Part shown: positions 9,114 to 17,839 of the stretch, piece by piece | Layout: every line of letters starts with the position of its first letter | Numbering within the stretch: the stretch's first letter is position 1 | Assembly: GCF_001029445.1 (NCBI RefSeq) | Contig: NZ_LDOT01000034.1 | Coordinates: 62,001-126,000, forward strand | Direction of reading: 5' to 3' | DNA length: 64,000 nucleotides | DNA from: Photobacterium aquae | GTDB taxonomy: Bacteria > Pseudomonadota > Gammaproteobacteria > Enterobacterales > Vibrionaceae | Made by a program: the position numbers and the translations under genes | Notes under the pieces: model-generated | Databases searched by the model: none | Seen by the model: only the letters and a program-made list of their open reading frames with translations | Told to the model about the DNA's origin: nothing

Positions 9114-9608
9114 CTATTTTGGGGCTTTACGATACCCTAAAGCTTCTGCGGCAAGTCGCCATTCTGTTGAGGTAGCCGATGAGATAGGCTCATAGGTAAT
9201 AACAATCGTTGTAGGATCGCCCCCTGTACACACTGTCCCATTCTGTTCGATGGACGCACTAAAAAGCGGGAGTGCATTAGACGTAGCGGCGCACCAAGTA
9301 CCAACCATCGCTCCCCCTTTCAAATGGCATAACTGATCAACTATCTGTTGATATTCATCAAGAGAGCCTTTCGTCTCATCAAGACACCACAAACGCTCAT
9401 AATGAATATATCCATCTTTGGGGTGATAGACCTTGCCGGGAATCACTGCGGTGAAATCTAGGATCCCCCCTCGGGTTGCCTTAACATACGCTTCAGACAA
9501 ATTGGCAATATCTTCCCCTAAAACAGGCGAAGGCTTCCTATACAAATCACTAATACAAGCGCTTAACAATAAAGCGATAACAATCGTTGCCCAAGGGTGC
9601 CATTTCAT
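9114..9608 (-). CDS. Putative lipoprotein of unknown function
   Basis: The 164-residue product begins with a lipoprotein signal peptide whose lipobox is LLSAC at about residue 18, so it should be anchored in the outer or inner membrane. The mature part contains four further Cys residues, which could form disulfides. No family is recognised. The start at 9608 puts the signal peptide at the N-terminus; an ATG ten codons earlier is also open. It is transcribed divergently from the small gene at 9751. Confidence 0.68.
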   Translation of the reverse strand: MKWHPWATIVIALLLSACISDLYRKPSPVLGEDIANLSEAYVKATRGGILDFTAVIPGKVYHPKDGYIHYERLWCLDETKGSLDEYQQIVDQLCHLKGGAMVGTWCAATSNALPLFSASIEQNGTVCTGGDPTTIVITYEPISSATSTEWRLAAEALGYRKAPK

Positions 9609-9750
9609 ACAGATCACCAGTGAAAGGTTATACGGCATGAACTCATGTTATAAGCATATACCCTGTCTGCTAAAACGAGCGTACAGAGGAATCTTGGGTA
9701 TATCGTTTTCTATGGCCTAGGATAATAAGAGGTACTAACCGGAGATAATT

Positions 9751-9957
9751 ATGTATTACGTTGATTCGCAACCAAGGCTACTGATTGCAGAAAACACAGA
9801 CATCCTTGAAGCCTTTATCGATAACGGACTGCATATGGATCATCAAATTTACTGTCAATTCCCTCTCCCTGATTCACTATCCGAACGAGTGAAACAATCT
9901 GCACCTCTCTCTGTTGAATTCAACGATGGAAACATCATCTCAGACCAACAAAAATAA
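9751..9957 (+). CDS. Small hypothetical protein
   Basis: This short protein of 68 residues is acidic, soluble and without a recognisable domain. The start has a good ribosome binding site (CCGGAGA). The stop lies 22 bases before the next gene, which has its own strong ribosome binding site, so the two look co-transcribed. Nothing in the sequence suggests a function. Confidence 0.6.
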   Translation: MYYVDSQPRLLIAENTDILEAFIDNGLHMDHQIYCQFPLPDSLSERVKQSAPLSVEFNDGNIISDQQK

Positions 9958-9979
9958 TGGTTTATAGGAGGTAAGCATC

Positions 9980-10501
9980 ATGATTCGTTCTCTTTTTCTA
10001 ACAACTACTATGATGCTACTTCTAGGGGCATGTAGCTCCGATGTTTCCACAGACTACAACACTGCCGTTAACTACAGCCAATTCAAAACGTACCAGTTTT
10101 CTGCCGGCGTCAACCATGCAACAACGACCCTTGATGGAAAACGGATGGAAGATGCCATTGCTGTGGCGCTCTATCAAAAAGGCATGGAACCAGCCGCCAA
10201 CAATGCCGATGTCACTGTTACGCATTCTATTATCGAGCAATCAGACTATCGCTCATATGGAACCAGCATTGGTTTTGGTTACGGCTATCGTAATTTCGCT
10301 TTTGGCTATAGCCCACCGACAGATTATCGTGAGTATCGCTACGGTAAACTCGTCGTCGAAATGATTGATAACAGCAACAATCAAGTGGTGTGGCGTGCCG
10401 TGTCGAAGCGAAAACTGTCTGAAACCCTTTCGCCTTCTGCACGCATTGACTTTATCAACACACAAATTAATGAAATGTTTAAGCAATATCCACCGTTGTG
10501 A
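9980..10501 (+). CDS. DUF4136 family lipoprotein
   Basis: The 173-residue product has a lipoprotein signal ending LLLGACSS, with lipidated Cys at about residue 18. The mature domain matches DUF4136: the YSQFKTYQF strand, an NNADVTVTHS strand, a Gly/Tyr-rich loop (GFGYGYRNFAFGY), then GKLVVEMIDNSNNQVVWRA. Proteins of this family are envelope lipoproteins of unknown role. TAGGAGG gives a near-perfect ribosome binding site. It follows the 68-residue gene and is convergent with the immunity-like cluster. Confidence 0.85.
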   Translation: MIRSLFLTTTMMLLLGACSSDVSTDYNTAVNYSQFKTYQFSAGVNHATTTLDGKRMEDAIAVALYQKGMEPAANNADVTVTHSIIEQSDYRSYGTSIGFGYGYRNFAFGYSPPTDYREYRYGKLVVEMIDNSNNQVVWRAVSKRKLSETLSPSARIDFINTQINEMFKQYPPL

Positions 10502-10513
10502 TATAGATATCAA

Positions 10514-11047
10514 TCATCCTCTATGTTTATAAATAACGTCTTCTAATTCCTGATTTCCATAAGCATCCGAGTTTGTAAGGTGTCCATCATAAGAGCCCAA
10601 TTTATTAATAAAAGAGCCGTTTTTGAATACGAGTTGCAGTCCATGCTCTTGTTCCCATTGACAATGACATCCTAATGAAATGTATATCAAGTTATCGGAC
10701 TCCCGCCGAGAGACCGTAGGCTCACAACCAAACTGTACAAACTTCCAAACATCATTCGGCGTATTAATTTCCACATACCAATCATCGTCTGGCGTCAAGT
10801 ATTTCAAGATATCTTGGTAATAGTTATAGACAAATTCACTTACATTATGAAGAACCCTTTTATCAAGGTTAATGAAATTATCGATAGCAGAATGGAAATC
10901 TTCTTTGTTAAAATCGAACTGGTACTCTTCAAGCATTAACTCACATACAGTATTATCAAGAAATGCGACTTCGATCGGTTCGGTAACACACTCATCAAAA
11001 CGATCATCGACAATAACTTTACCGTTTGATATTTCAAACTCCAGCAC
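10514..11047 (-). CDS. DUF6985-like protein, possible immunity protein
   Basis: This is a 177-residue acidic soluble protein. The C-terminal part contains LGCHCQWEQEHGLQLVFKNG followed by GSYDGH, a pattern I associate with DUF6985-type domains found among bacterial immunity-like proteins; this match is from memory and not certain. The start is GTG at 11047, after an AAGGTG ribosome binding site. It is the last gene of a same-strand, AT-rich run with a DUF5713 and an Imm51 gene. The neighbours suggest protection against a contact-delivered toxin, but no toxin gene is nearby. Confidence 0.7.
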   Translation of the reverse strand: MLEFEISNGKVIVDDRFDECVTEPIEVAFLDNTVCELMLEEYQFDFNKEDFHSAIDNFINLDKRVLHNVSEFVYNYYQDILKYLTPDDDWYVEINTPNDVWKFVQFGCEPTVSRRESDNLIYISLGCHCQWEQEHGLQLVFKNGSFINKLGSYDGHLTNSDAYGNQELEDVIYKHRG

Positions 11048-11138
11048 TTTAATTCACCTTATTATTAAGTATAAATATTCACTTAAATCGAATTTCATCA
11101 CTTAATCTCAAAACACATAAAATATGATTTTTTTTGCA

Positions 11139-11480
11139 TTACCATTCTCTTGGCGCAATAACATCCTCAATATCGACATCAGCAAATCCATAAGAACGAA
11201 CAATAAAATCAAAATCTCCGGCGATCACTTCTCTTGCTTCCGTCTCCAGTTCACTGCCGTTATCCTCAAATTCCTCACCGAGTTCATTAATTCGTTCTGT
11301 TGCAGCATGAGTAAGTAATAACAGGCTCTCTTCACTGTTTGGGTTGTTAGCTTCAATACTCTCACAAAGCTCAATCAGTATAATTTTGAGTTTATCTACG
11401 AGAAAATCAGGAAAGTAGCCATCACTGTACATACCCGTAAGAAAACCATAACCTTGTAACTGACCATTTGAAATAGACAT
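11139..11480 (-). CDS. DUF5713 family protein
   Basis: The 113-residue protein fits DUF5713 along nearly its whole length: GMYSDGYFPDFLVDKLK near the N-terminus, LTHAATERINEL in the middle, and the acidic EFEDNGSELETEARE, finishing with VIAPREW. It is soluble and strongly acidic. I chose the ATG at 11480 because GGAGA precedes it by 7 bases and it gives the family's usual length; the open frame extends 27 codons further without similarity. The family has no established function, but it sits here between two immunity-like genes, which hints at a shared defensive role. Confidence 0.82.
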   Translation of the reverse strand: MSISNGQLQGYGFLTGMYSDGYFPDFLVDKLKIILIELCESIEANNPNSEESLLLLTHAATERINELGEEFEDNGSELETEAREVIAGDFDFIVRSYGFADVDIEDVIAPREW

Positions 11481-11612
11481 TAAAATCTCCTTATTTTCAT
11501 AGAACACCAGGCTGTCTATACTTCCAATCGTGAATTCAAATACCGACAACTTATCCCTCATCTAGGTGAGGCTCAGATACAAAATCCCTGACATTGCCGA
11601 TATCATCAAGAA

Positions 11613-11942
11613 CTAACGGTACTGAGCATACCTAGATACGGCGTCTTCCATTAATCTATCATTATCATAAAACTGTGATACTCGTTCAGCGATGAATTGC
11701 AAAGCCTCTTTGCTTTCACTGCGAACACAGAACATGTCAGCTTCCGAATCGAACTGAATGCTGCCTAGTGTATCCGGTGACTGCTCTTCGAGAAGCGCCC
11801 TAATCAGTCTATTCCAATCGTGTCCATTTCCTAAAAAACCTTTTTTATCGAAAATTTCCCACTTCATATCACTAGAAAGCAATAGGCTGTATACCTCATT
11901 CTCTTCTGAACAGATAAATGGATACATAATGTTATTACTCAT
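11613..11942 (-). CDS. Imm51 family immunity-like protein
   Basis: This 109-residue acidic protein matches the Imm51 pattern: FDKKGFLGNGHDWNRLIRAL, then IQFDSEADMFCVRSESKEAL and a helical C-terminus. Imm51 members are predicted to neutralise toxins of polymorphic or contact-dependent systems. The start follows AAGGAAAA. It heads a run of three same-strand genes separated by 91-132 bases. No toxin, Rhs, VgrG or CdiA sequence is present in the window, so the gene may be an orphan immunity determinant. Confidence 0.75.
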   Translation of the reverse strand: MSNNIMYPFICSEENEVYSLLLSSDMKWEIFDKKGFLGNGHDWNRLIRALLEEQSPDTLGSIQFDSEADMFCVRSESKEALQFIAERVSQFYDNDRLMEDAVSRYAQYR

Positions 11943-12309
11943 GATTTTCCTTATATAACACGTAAAACTAAAGCCAATTTATCCCAACAGTGTAATCGAT
12001 ACACAATCAATGACGCCAAAATGAAAAGTGGAAAATGATTAAATTCATATTCACACTTCTTAAATATCGCATCATGATGAGCACTATCATTACAAGCTGT
12101 CTAATAAACTATTCGAAAGATTATAATCTTCTTATTTATTTCATTTAAAGTCAAATAGTTACCCTTCACCATGACGACTCAAGATATACATTTCGTGGAC
12201 AGTGAACATTTCCAGAATAAAAATTCATGCGGGTTTTTCATGAGCTACATATAAAAAACCCCAGCAATAGGATGCCGGGGCTAATTTATTCATCAACTAT
12301 ATGTCGTTA
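11943..12309. other. AT-rich intergenic region between immunity cluster and aroG
   Basis: This 367-base stretch holds the probable promoter of the immunity-like cluster at its left side and the aroG terminator at its right end. A 27-codon frame at 12171 lacks a ribosome binding site. No other feature was seen. Confidence 0.5.
12253..12280 (-). terminator. Rho-independent terminator of aroG
   Basis: Read on the minus strand, a GC-rich 7-bp stem with one mismatch (12274-12280 with 12259-12265) is followed by a run of T. It lies 30 bases past the aroG stop. Confidence 0.8.
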
Positions 12310-13362
12310 TTACAGGCTTCGTCTTGCTTTAACATCTTGAGCCAGTTTGCGCAGTACAAGTTCGGTATCCTCCCAGCCGATACACGCATCGGTAATACTT
12401 TGCCCATATGTCGGAACTGTACCATCAACAATATCCTGTCGACCTTCAACCAGGTTACTTTCAATCATGACACCAAAGATAGCCTTGTTCCCTTGTGCAA
12501 TCTGCTGGCCAACATCATCAGCAACGACCATCTGTCGCTTAAACTGTTTTAGGCTATTGGCATGACTAAAATCAATCATTACCTTCTGTCTCAGCGCTGC
12601 TTTTTCCAGTTGCTCAGTAATGGCCGCAACGTGCTCAACACTGTAATTAGGCTCTTTTCCCCCACGCAAAATGATATGGCAATCATCATTACCCGCGGTC
12701 GATACAATTGCCGAATGACCATATTTGGTAACGGATAGAAAATGATGGGGGGCACTAGAGGAACCGATAGCATCAGTGGCAATTTTGATGTTGCCGTCCG
12801 TGCCATTTTTGAAGCCAACCGGACACGACAACCCAGATGCCAGCTCACGATGGACCTGAGATTCAGTGGTACGAGCCCCTATTGCCCCCCAGCTGATCAA
12901 ATCCCCCATATACTGCGGGGTGATCATATCCAGAAACTCGCCCGCTGTCGGCATTCCCATATCTGTCAATTCAAGCAGCAACTTGCGACCAATGCGCAGG
13001 CCATCGTTGAGCTTGAAGCTATTATCCATATACGGATCGTTGATCAAGCCTTTCCAGCCAACCGTTGTACGCGGTTTTTCAAAATAAACACGCATCACAA
13101 CTTCAAGTTCGCCACTCAATTCATCACGCAGCTGCTTCAATTTTCGACCATAATCCAATGCCGCATTGGGATCATGGATAGAGCAAGGCCCAATTATCAC
13201 CAACAAACGATCATCTTCGTCATTCAGCATATTGTGAATCGCCGTACGCGCCTGATACACCGTCTCTGATGCATTGTCAGTCGCTGGAAAACGCTCCAGT
13301 ACAGCAACGGGAGGTAAAAGTTGTTTTATTTCACGGATACGTACATCATCGGTCTTATACAT
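12310..13362 (-). CDS. aroG: 3-deoxy-7-phosphoheptulonate synthase, AroG type
   Basis: This class I DAHP synthase condenses phosphoenolpyruvate with erythrose 4-phosphate, the first step of aromatic amino acid synthesis. The 350-residue protein aligns end to end with E. coli AroG, with VIIGPCSIHDP, VYFEKPRTTVGWKGLINDP, SWGAIGARTTESQVHRELAS and MIDFSHANS conserved. The N-terminus DDVRIREIKQLLPPV is the AroG form, which forms the feedback-regulation site; Phe sensitivity is inferred from that similarity. The start follows AGGAAG. A TyrR-like box lies 31 bases upstream, consistent with aromatic amino acid repression. Confidence 0.96.
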   Translation of the reverse strand: MYKTDDVRIREIKQLLPPVAVLERFPATDNASETVYQARTAIHNMLNDEDDRLLVIIGPCSIHDPNAALDYGRKLKQLRDELSGELEVVMRVYFEKPRTTVGWKGLINDPYMDNSFKLNDGLRIGRKLLLELTDMGMPTAGEFLDMITPQYMGDLISWGAIGARTTESQVHRELASGLSCPVGFKNGTDGNIKIATDAIGSSSAPHHFLSVTKYGHSAIVSTAGNDDCHIILRGGKEPNYSVEHVAAITEQLEKAALRQKVMIDFSHANSLKQFKRQMVVADDVGQQIAQGNKAIFGVMIESNLVEGRQDIVDGTVPTYGQSITDACIGWEDTELVLRKLAQDVKARRSL

Positions 13363-13392
13363 TGCTACTTCCTGAATTCACGGCCCGTCAAC

Positions 13393-13410
13393 TGTACATA
13401 ATAATTTACA
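13393..13410. promoter_or_regulatory. TyrR-type operator upstream of aroG
   Basis: The sequence TGTACA-N6-TTTACA differs by one base from the TyrR consensus TGTAAA-N6-TTTACA. It lies 31-48 bases before the aroG start, where a repressor would cover the promoter. TyrR regulation of aroG is known in enterobacteria; its action here is inferred. Confidence 0.65.
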
Positions 13411-13648
13411 ACTTTAGTTGACAGTAATTTCAACATCCAATTGACTTTAACTTATCCATATTCTAGGTGAAGTGCAAACCCTAATTCACCTAATACTGAT
13501 ATTTTCTTTGCGGTGGATAATTAATCAGTTCCTTAGCCATTTGGTGAGAAAACCGTTCATCATCGCGGTTATTCAAACAAACTTTTGTAATTCTCTTTTC
13601 AGGGCAATAACATAAGTTCAATAACTTATCTTATACAAAGGTTGGCTG

Positions 13649-14386
13649 ATGGTTTCTGAACCCGTGATCGCATTTCATAATGTCGATAAATGGTATGGCC
13701 AGTTTCATGCCTTGAAAAATATCAACCTCACTATAGAACGCGGTGAGCGCCTTGTTATCTGCGGCCCATCCGGATCGGGCAAATCAACATTGATCCGCTG
13801 TATTAACGGACTTGAACAATTCAATAGCGGTGAAATCACCGTTGAAGGCCAGCCGCTCGACAAGCGTCATCTCCGAGCCATAAGGGGCAAAGTTGGAATG
13901 GTCTTCCAACATTTCAATCTTTTCCCTCATATGACAGTACTTGAAAACCTGACCCTTGCCCCGCAACGGACACTGAAAATGACGCAGCAGGACGCCCAAG
14001 CACTGGCGATGGAATATCTGGCACGGGTACAAATCGCCCATCAGGCCGACAAGTTCCCTTCCCAACTATCCGGCGGCCAACAACAGCGCGTCGCTATTGC
14101 CCGCTCTTTATGCATGAAACCGGACATATTGCTTTTTGATGAACCAACATCGGCATTAGACCCTGAAATGATCCGCGAAGTACTGGATGTGATGAAAGAA
14201 CTGGCTAACGAAGGCATGACCATGGTCTGCGTTACCCATGAAATGGGATTTGCCCGCCAAGTTGCGGATCGCGTCGTGTTTATGGATGAGGGTGAAATCG
14301 TTGAGACGGCTCCTCCTAGCCAGCTATTCGATTCGCCGCAGCATCCACGTACCCAGCAATTCCTTGAACAGATCCTGAGCTACTGA
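13649..14386 (+). CDS. Polar amino acid ABC transporter, ATP-binding protein
   Basis: This 245-residue ATPase is of the GlnQ/GltL/AapP type. It has Walker A GPSGSGKST, the Q-loop MVFQHFNLFPH, the signature LSGGQQQR, Walker B ILLFDEPTSALDP and the H-loop VTHEMGF. It energises amino acid uptake by the two permeases encoded downstream. The start follows AAAGG. The next gene begins 8 bases after the stop. It is the first gene of a four-gene operon. Confidence 0.93.
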   Translation: MVSEPVIAFHNVDKWYGQFHALKNINLTIERGERLVICGPSGSGKSTLIRCINGLEQFNSGEITVEGQPLDKRHLRAIRGKVGMVFQHFNLFPHMTVLENLTLAPQRTLKMTQQDAQALAMEYLARVQIAHQADKFPSQLSGGQQQRVAIARSLCMKPDILLFDEPTSALDPEMIREVLDVMKELANEGMTMVCVTHEMGFARQVADRVVFMDEGEIVETAPPSQLFDSPQHPRTQQFLEQILSY

Positions 14387-14394
14387 GGCCGCTT

Positions 14395-15231
14395 ATGTCA
14401 CAATCGTGCCTACCTCACCACTCTGGCTCGGCTACAGCACCACTAATACGAAAGATACTAAAGCCGTTTTTGTCGGGATTGTTACAAATTGGGCTCGTGG
14501 CCGCGGCTATTTTCTGGCTGTTGCAAAGCGGTGCCGAGGCAATGGACTACCGCTGGCAGTGGTATCGCATTCCCCAATACTTATGGTTTGTCGAAGACGG
14601 TGAGTGGTTCCCAGCCGAGTTACTTGAAGGGTTAATGGTCACCCTCCACATCAGCGCGGTCAGCCTGATTGCCACCTTGTTGATCGGCCTTACCGCCGCC
14701 TTGCTTCGACTGTCAGATTCGATCGTTGGGCGAGGTCTGGCTCGCGGTTATGTTGAGTTAATACGTAACACCCCCTTACTGGTGCAAATTTACCTACTCT
14801 ATTTTGTCTTCGGCCCAGTATTAGGACTAGAACGATTCACCACCGCCGTACTGGCACTGTCGTTGTTCCAAGGAGCATACACTGCCGAGATTTTCCGAGC
14901 GGGATTACTCAGTATTAGCCGGGGGCAATTTGAGGCTGCTGACAGCTTGGGGCTAAGCAAAATCGATAGCTACCGCTATGTCATTTTGCCGCAGGTTTTC
15001 CGCAGGATATTACCACCACTGACCAACGAGGCCGTCTCTTTGGTAAAGAATTCCTCCATTGTTAGCGTCATGGCTATCTTCGACCTAACAACTGAAGGGC
15101 GAAACATTGTGGCAGATACCGCTATGCCGTTTGAGGTCTGGTTTACTGTCGCCGCCATCTATCTGTGCGTGACTTTATTGCTCTCTGGACTGGCAGCATG
15201 GCTCGAACACAAGCTCAACGTATCAAAATAA
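14395..15231 (+). CDS. Polar amino acid ABC transporter, permease 1
   Basis: The 278-residue inner-membrane permease belongs to the HisM/GltJ family. A large N-terminal extension with one membrane helix (about residues 25-45) precedes the conserved core. The core has YVELIRNTPLLVQIYLLYF and the EAA loop EAADSLGLSKIDSYRYVILPQ, which contacts the ATPase. It should pair with the second permease downstream. Translation starts 8 bases after the ATPase gene, with GAGG as ribosome binding site. Confidence 0.91.
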   Translation: MSQSCLPHHSGSATAPLIRKILKPFLSGLLQIGLVAAAIFWLLQSGAEAMDYRWQWYRIPQYLWFVEDGEWFPAELLEGLMVTLHISAVSLIATLLIGLTAALLRLSDSIVGRGLARGYVELIRNTPLLVQIYLLYFVFGPVLGLERFTTAVLALSLFQGAYTAEIFRAGLLSISRGQFEAADSLGLSKIDSYRYVILPQVFRRILPPLTNEAVSLVKNSSIVSVMAIFDLTTEGRNIVADTAMPFEVWFTVAAIYLCVTLLLSGLAAWLEHKLNVSK

Positions 15232-15285
15232 TTTACAGCAACAATAACAACTAAATACCACTATCTAAACAAGGAGAAAGGAAGT

Positions 15286-16095
15286 ATGAAGCGCCTATTA
15301 TCCATTTTTCTGGCGATCACTACGCTAGTGACATCGTCGCTCGCTATCGCATCTGACAAAAGCGCACTAACAGAGATCAAAGAACGCGGAACGCTCCGAG
15401 TCGGTATGTCCACATTTGTACCTTGGGCCATGCGTGACAAGCAAGGCGAACTGGTCGGGTTCGAAGTTGATGTCGCTCGTCGTCTTGCCAGCGATGCCGG
15501 ACTTAAGATCGAATTTATCCCAACCGCATGGGACGGTATCATCCCCGCGCTGCTTGCTGGCAAATTCGACGTCATTATTGGCGGTATGTCCATTACTCCG
15601 GCAAGAAACATGAGCGTTCTGTTCACAGCGCCTTATGCTCATTCAGGCGTTCAACTTGCGGCAAGCAAAGACAAAGCAGATGGCAAGGTAACGATTGCCG
15701 ACTACAACAAACGCAGCGTCACTCTTGCTGTTCGCCGTGGTGCCTTTACCGTCCAAACAGCAAAAAAATATTTCCCCAAAGCCAAACTTCGCCAATTTGA
15801 CGATGAAGCGCAGGCATTCCAAGAAGTACTTAACGGCAACGCCCATGCATCTCTTGCTTCATCACCGAAACCTGAGCAAATGGCAATCCAGTACAGCGAC
15901 AAGCTATTCCTACCATTTAAAGAACGTTTAAGTCGCGGCTCTGAGGCCTTTGCTATTCGCCAAGGTGAATTTGATTTGCTTAATTTCTTCAACAACTGGA
16001 TTTTGCTTCGTACCGAAGATGGTTGGCTCAAAGAGCGCCATGACTATTGGTTCACCACTCTTGATTGGCAAGACCAAATTGCAAAAGGACAGTAA
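15286..16095 (+). CDS. Polar amino acid ABC transporter, periplasmic binding protein
   Basis: The 269-residue product has a Sec signal peptide ending near SLAIAS (residue 23) and a family 3 solute-binding fold. The core starts GTLRVGMSTFVPWAMRD and continues with GFEVDVARRLA and AGKFDVIIGGMSITPAR, which form the ligand cleft. The ligand is probably a polar amino acid; Arg in the SITPAR motif normally binds the alpha-carboxylate. GGAGAAAGGA precedes the start. It lies between the two permease genes, an arrangement less common than binding protein first. Confidence 0.91.
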   Translation: MKRLLSIFLAITTLVTSSLAIASDKSALTEIKERGTLRVGMSTFVPWAMRDKQGELVGFEVDVARRLASDAGLKIEFIPTAWDGIIPALLAGKFDVIIGGMSITPARNMSVLFTAPYAHSGVQLAASKDKADGKVTIADYNKRSVTLAVRRGAFTVQTAKKYFPKAKLRQFDDEAQAFQEVLNGNAHASLASSPKPEQMAIQYSDKLFLPFKERLSRGSEAFAIRQGEFDLLNFFNNWILLRTEDGWLKERHDYWFTTLDWQDQIAKGQ

Positions 16096-16098
16096 GCC

Positions 16099-17013
16099 TT
16101 GTCACTAAGCAACCATACCAAGATGCCGGGCCAAAAGCGCCCGGCCCTATTGTCACTCAACGCGCTCGACTGGATCTTACTGACCGTTGTCAGTCTCTTT
16201 TGTGGTTGGCTCTACTACCGCTCAGCGATTGGGATCCAATACCACTGGCGCTGGAGCCAGGCATTTGACCTGATCTTCACCCAAGGCCAAGACGGAGAGC
16301 TTCCTTATTTCTTTCAAGGTGTAATCGCAACAATACGCCTGAGCCTATGGGGAATGCTGTTTGCCGGCATACTAGGTGTCATTCTGGGGCTGGCTCGGCG
16401 ATCTTCACTCGCGATCATCCGCTTCCCTGCCCAGGCATACATCCAGTTGGTACGCAATATTCCCCCACTGGTCTTTGTTTTTATTTTTTATTTTTTTATT
16501 TCCAGTCAGTTGGTCCCAGCCCTTGGTTTGACATCCGTTCTACGCGATATCCCGGAGCACACCAATATCGTCCAAAATATTCTTTTTGGACCCGCAAAAT
16601 TATGGGAAAACTTGTTTTCGGGGATTCTGTGTGTAGGCCTGATTGCCGCGGCCTACATTGCTGAAATCGTACGCTCCGGGATCGACAATATAGCCAAAGG
16701 ACAGTGGGAAGCCGCAGACTCCTTGGGCCTATCTCGCTGGGATCGGTTTCGCTACGTCATTTTCCCGCAGGCACTGACTGGGATCGTACCGCCCCTGGCG
16801 GGACAGTTCATCTCATTGGTCAAAGATTCTTCAATCATCTCGCTGATCTCAATTCAGGAGTTAACCTTCGTTGGCAGCGAAATAGCTAACTCGTCGGGGA
16901 TGATTTTTGAGATCTGGCTACTTGTTGGCGTAGGGTATTTGTTCCTATGCCTAGGACTCTCTGTGCTGTTCGGCAAACTGGAAACACACAGTCAGCGACA
17001 TCGCAGACGGTAA
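16099..17013 (+). CDS. Polar amino acid ABC transporter, permease 2
   Basis: The 304-residue HisM/GltK-type permease has the conserved YIQLVRNIPPLVFVFIFYF helix and the EAA loop EAADSLGLSRWDRFRYVIFPQ. As in its partner, an N-terminal helix precedes the core. The start is TTG at 16099, supported by an AAAGGAC ribosome binding site; an ATG at 16123 has none. The gene begins 3 bases after the binding protein stop, so coupling is likely. A strong hairpin after the stop ends the operon. Confidence 0.9.
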   Translation: MSLSNHTKMPGQKRPALLSLNALDWILLTVVSLFCGWLYYRSAIGIQYHWRWSQAFDLIFTQGQDGELPYFFQGVIATIRLSLWGMLFAGILGVILGLARRSSLAIIRFPAQAYIQLVRNIPPLVFVFIFYFFISSQLVPALGLTSVLRDIPEHTNIVQNILFGPAKLWENLFSGILCVGLIAAAYIAEIVRSGIDNIAKGQWEAADSLGLSRWDRFRYVIFPQALTGIVPPLAGQFISLVKDSSIISLISIQELTFVGSEIANSSGMIFEIWLLVGVGYLFLCLGLSVLFGKLETHSQRHRRR

Positions 17014-17019
17014 ATGAAG

Positions 17020-17046
17020 AATCACCCGTTTCACTAACGGGTGATT
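17020..17046. terminator. Bidirectional hairpin between transporter operon and GNAT gene
   Basis: An 11-bp perfect stem (17020-17030 with 17036-17046) with a 5-nt loop follows the permease stop and overlaps the last codons of the convergent acetyltransferase gene. T-runs are short on both sides. Confidence 0.65.
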
Positions 17047-17561
17047 TCAAAAACGCACAGCTTATGGTTGTGCCTTTCCTTATCGCCAATATGCTCCATG
17101 CCGATCTTTTTCATTACCTGCCGGGCGGACATATTTCGGTTAGAAGTAAATCCGATAATACGGCGGAATCCCCCCTCGCGCAGACCATACTCGACAATTG
17201 CACGACCTATCTCGGTTGCATAACCCTGATGCCAATGGTCTTCACAAATTGTCCACTCGATTTCGGCGTCATGCTCGCTGTCACCGTAAGGGTTCAAGCC
17301 AACACGGCCAATCAGGGTATTACAATCTGACAATATCAACGGGCAATTGAAATAGTGTCCGCGCCACTGCCAGCCATGTCGATTAGCCTTGAACCATTCA
17401 AGCACATCACGGGCCTTCGCCTCGGTCCAGGGTTCTTCCTCGGTATAGGTATGCACAGACTGGTTCGACATAATGCGATGAAGGCTATACAGATCACCTT
17501 CATGCCAGGGGCGGATATAAAGACGTTGGGTTTTGATACTTGGTGCGACATCTAAAATCAT
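17034..17561 (-). CDS. GNAT family N-acetyltransferase
   Basis: The 175-residue protein is of the RimJ/RimL-like branch that acetylates amino groups using acetyl-CoA. It starts with the typical IKTQRLYIRPW strand. DAEIEWTICEDHWHQGYATE contains the acetyl-CoA-binding loop (QGYATE), followed by FTSNRNMSARQVMKKIGM. The ATG at 17561 follows AGAGGGA and gives the family length; an upstream in-frame start adds 21 unconserved residues. The substrate is unknown. The stop codon lies within the shared terminator. Confidence 0.88.
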   Translation of the reverse strand: MILDVAPSIKTQRLYIRPWHEGDLYSLHRIMSNQSVHTYTEEEPWTEAKARDVLEWFKANRHGWQWRGHYFNCPLILSDCNTLIGRVGLNPYGDSEHDAEIEWTICEDHWHQGYATEIGRAIVEYGLREGGFRRIIGFTSNRNMSARQVMKKIGMEHIGDKERHNHKLCVFEITR

Positions 17562-17705
17562 CTTTATCCCTCTTTTAAACGGGCCAGAGCCTTCATTCAT
17601 CCCTGACCTGTTGTTGGCGTTCAAACCTGTTGCGCATACCCTCTTAGCAACGTTTGTCTACTGGCAAACTATTGCAAATTTCAAATTACCCAAACAGCCT
17701 CACTC

Positions 17706-17764
17706 AATATGCAGGATTCAGAGATCCATTCTCAGGGTTCTTGTCTTTCTTCATCCTGCATATT
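17706..17764. repeat. 12-bp perfect inverted repeat with 35-nt spacer
   Basis: The arms AATATGCAGGAT (17706-17717) and ATCCTGCATATT (17753-17764) are exact inverse complements. They lie between the cobQ stop and the GNAT start. There is no T-run, so it is not a standard terminator. It could be an RNA hairpin with a branched loop or a degenerate mobile-element end. Confidence 0.55.
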
Positions 17765-17839
17765 CACAACCGCTATGCCTTGCTGAGAAATCAATACATT
17801 CTCGTTAAAACAGGTCTCTTAAGGTTGTTTGGGCATATG

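Noticed and set aside
12171..12254. A 27-codon frame with ATG in the AT-rich gap before aroG
   Set aside because: It has no ribosome binding site and overlaps the aroG terminator region. The length is within chance expectation.
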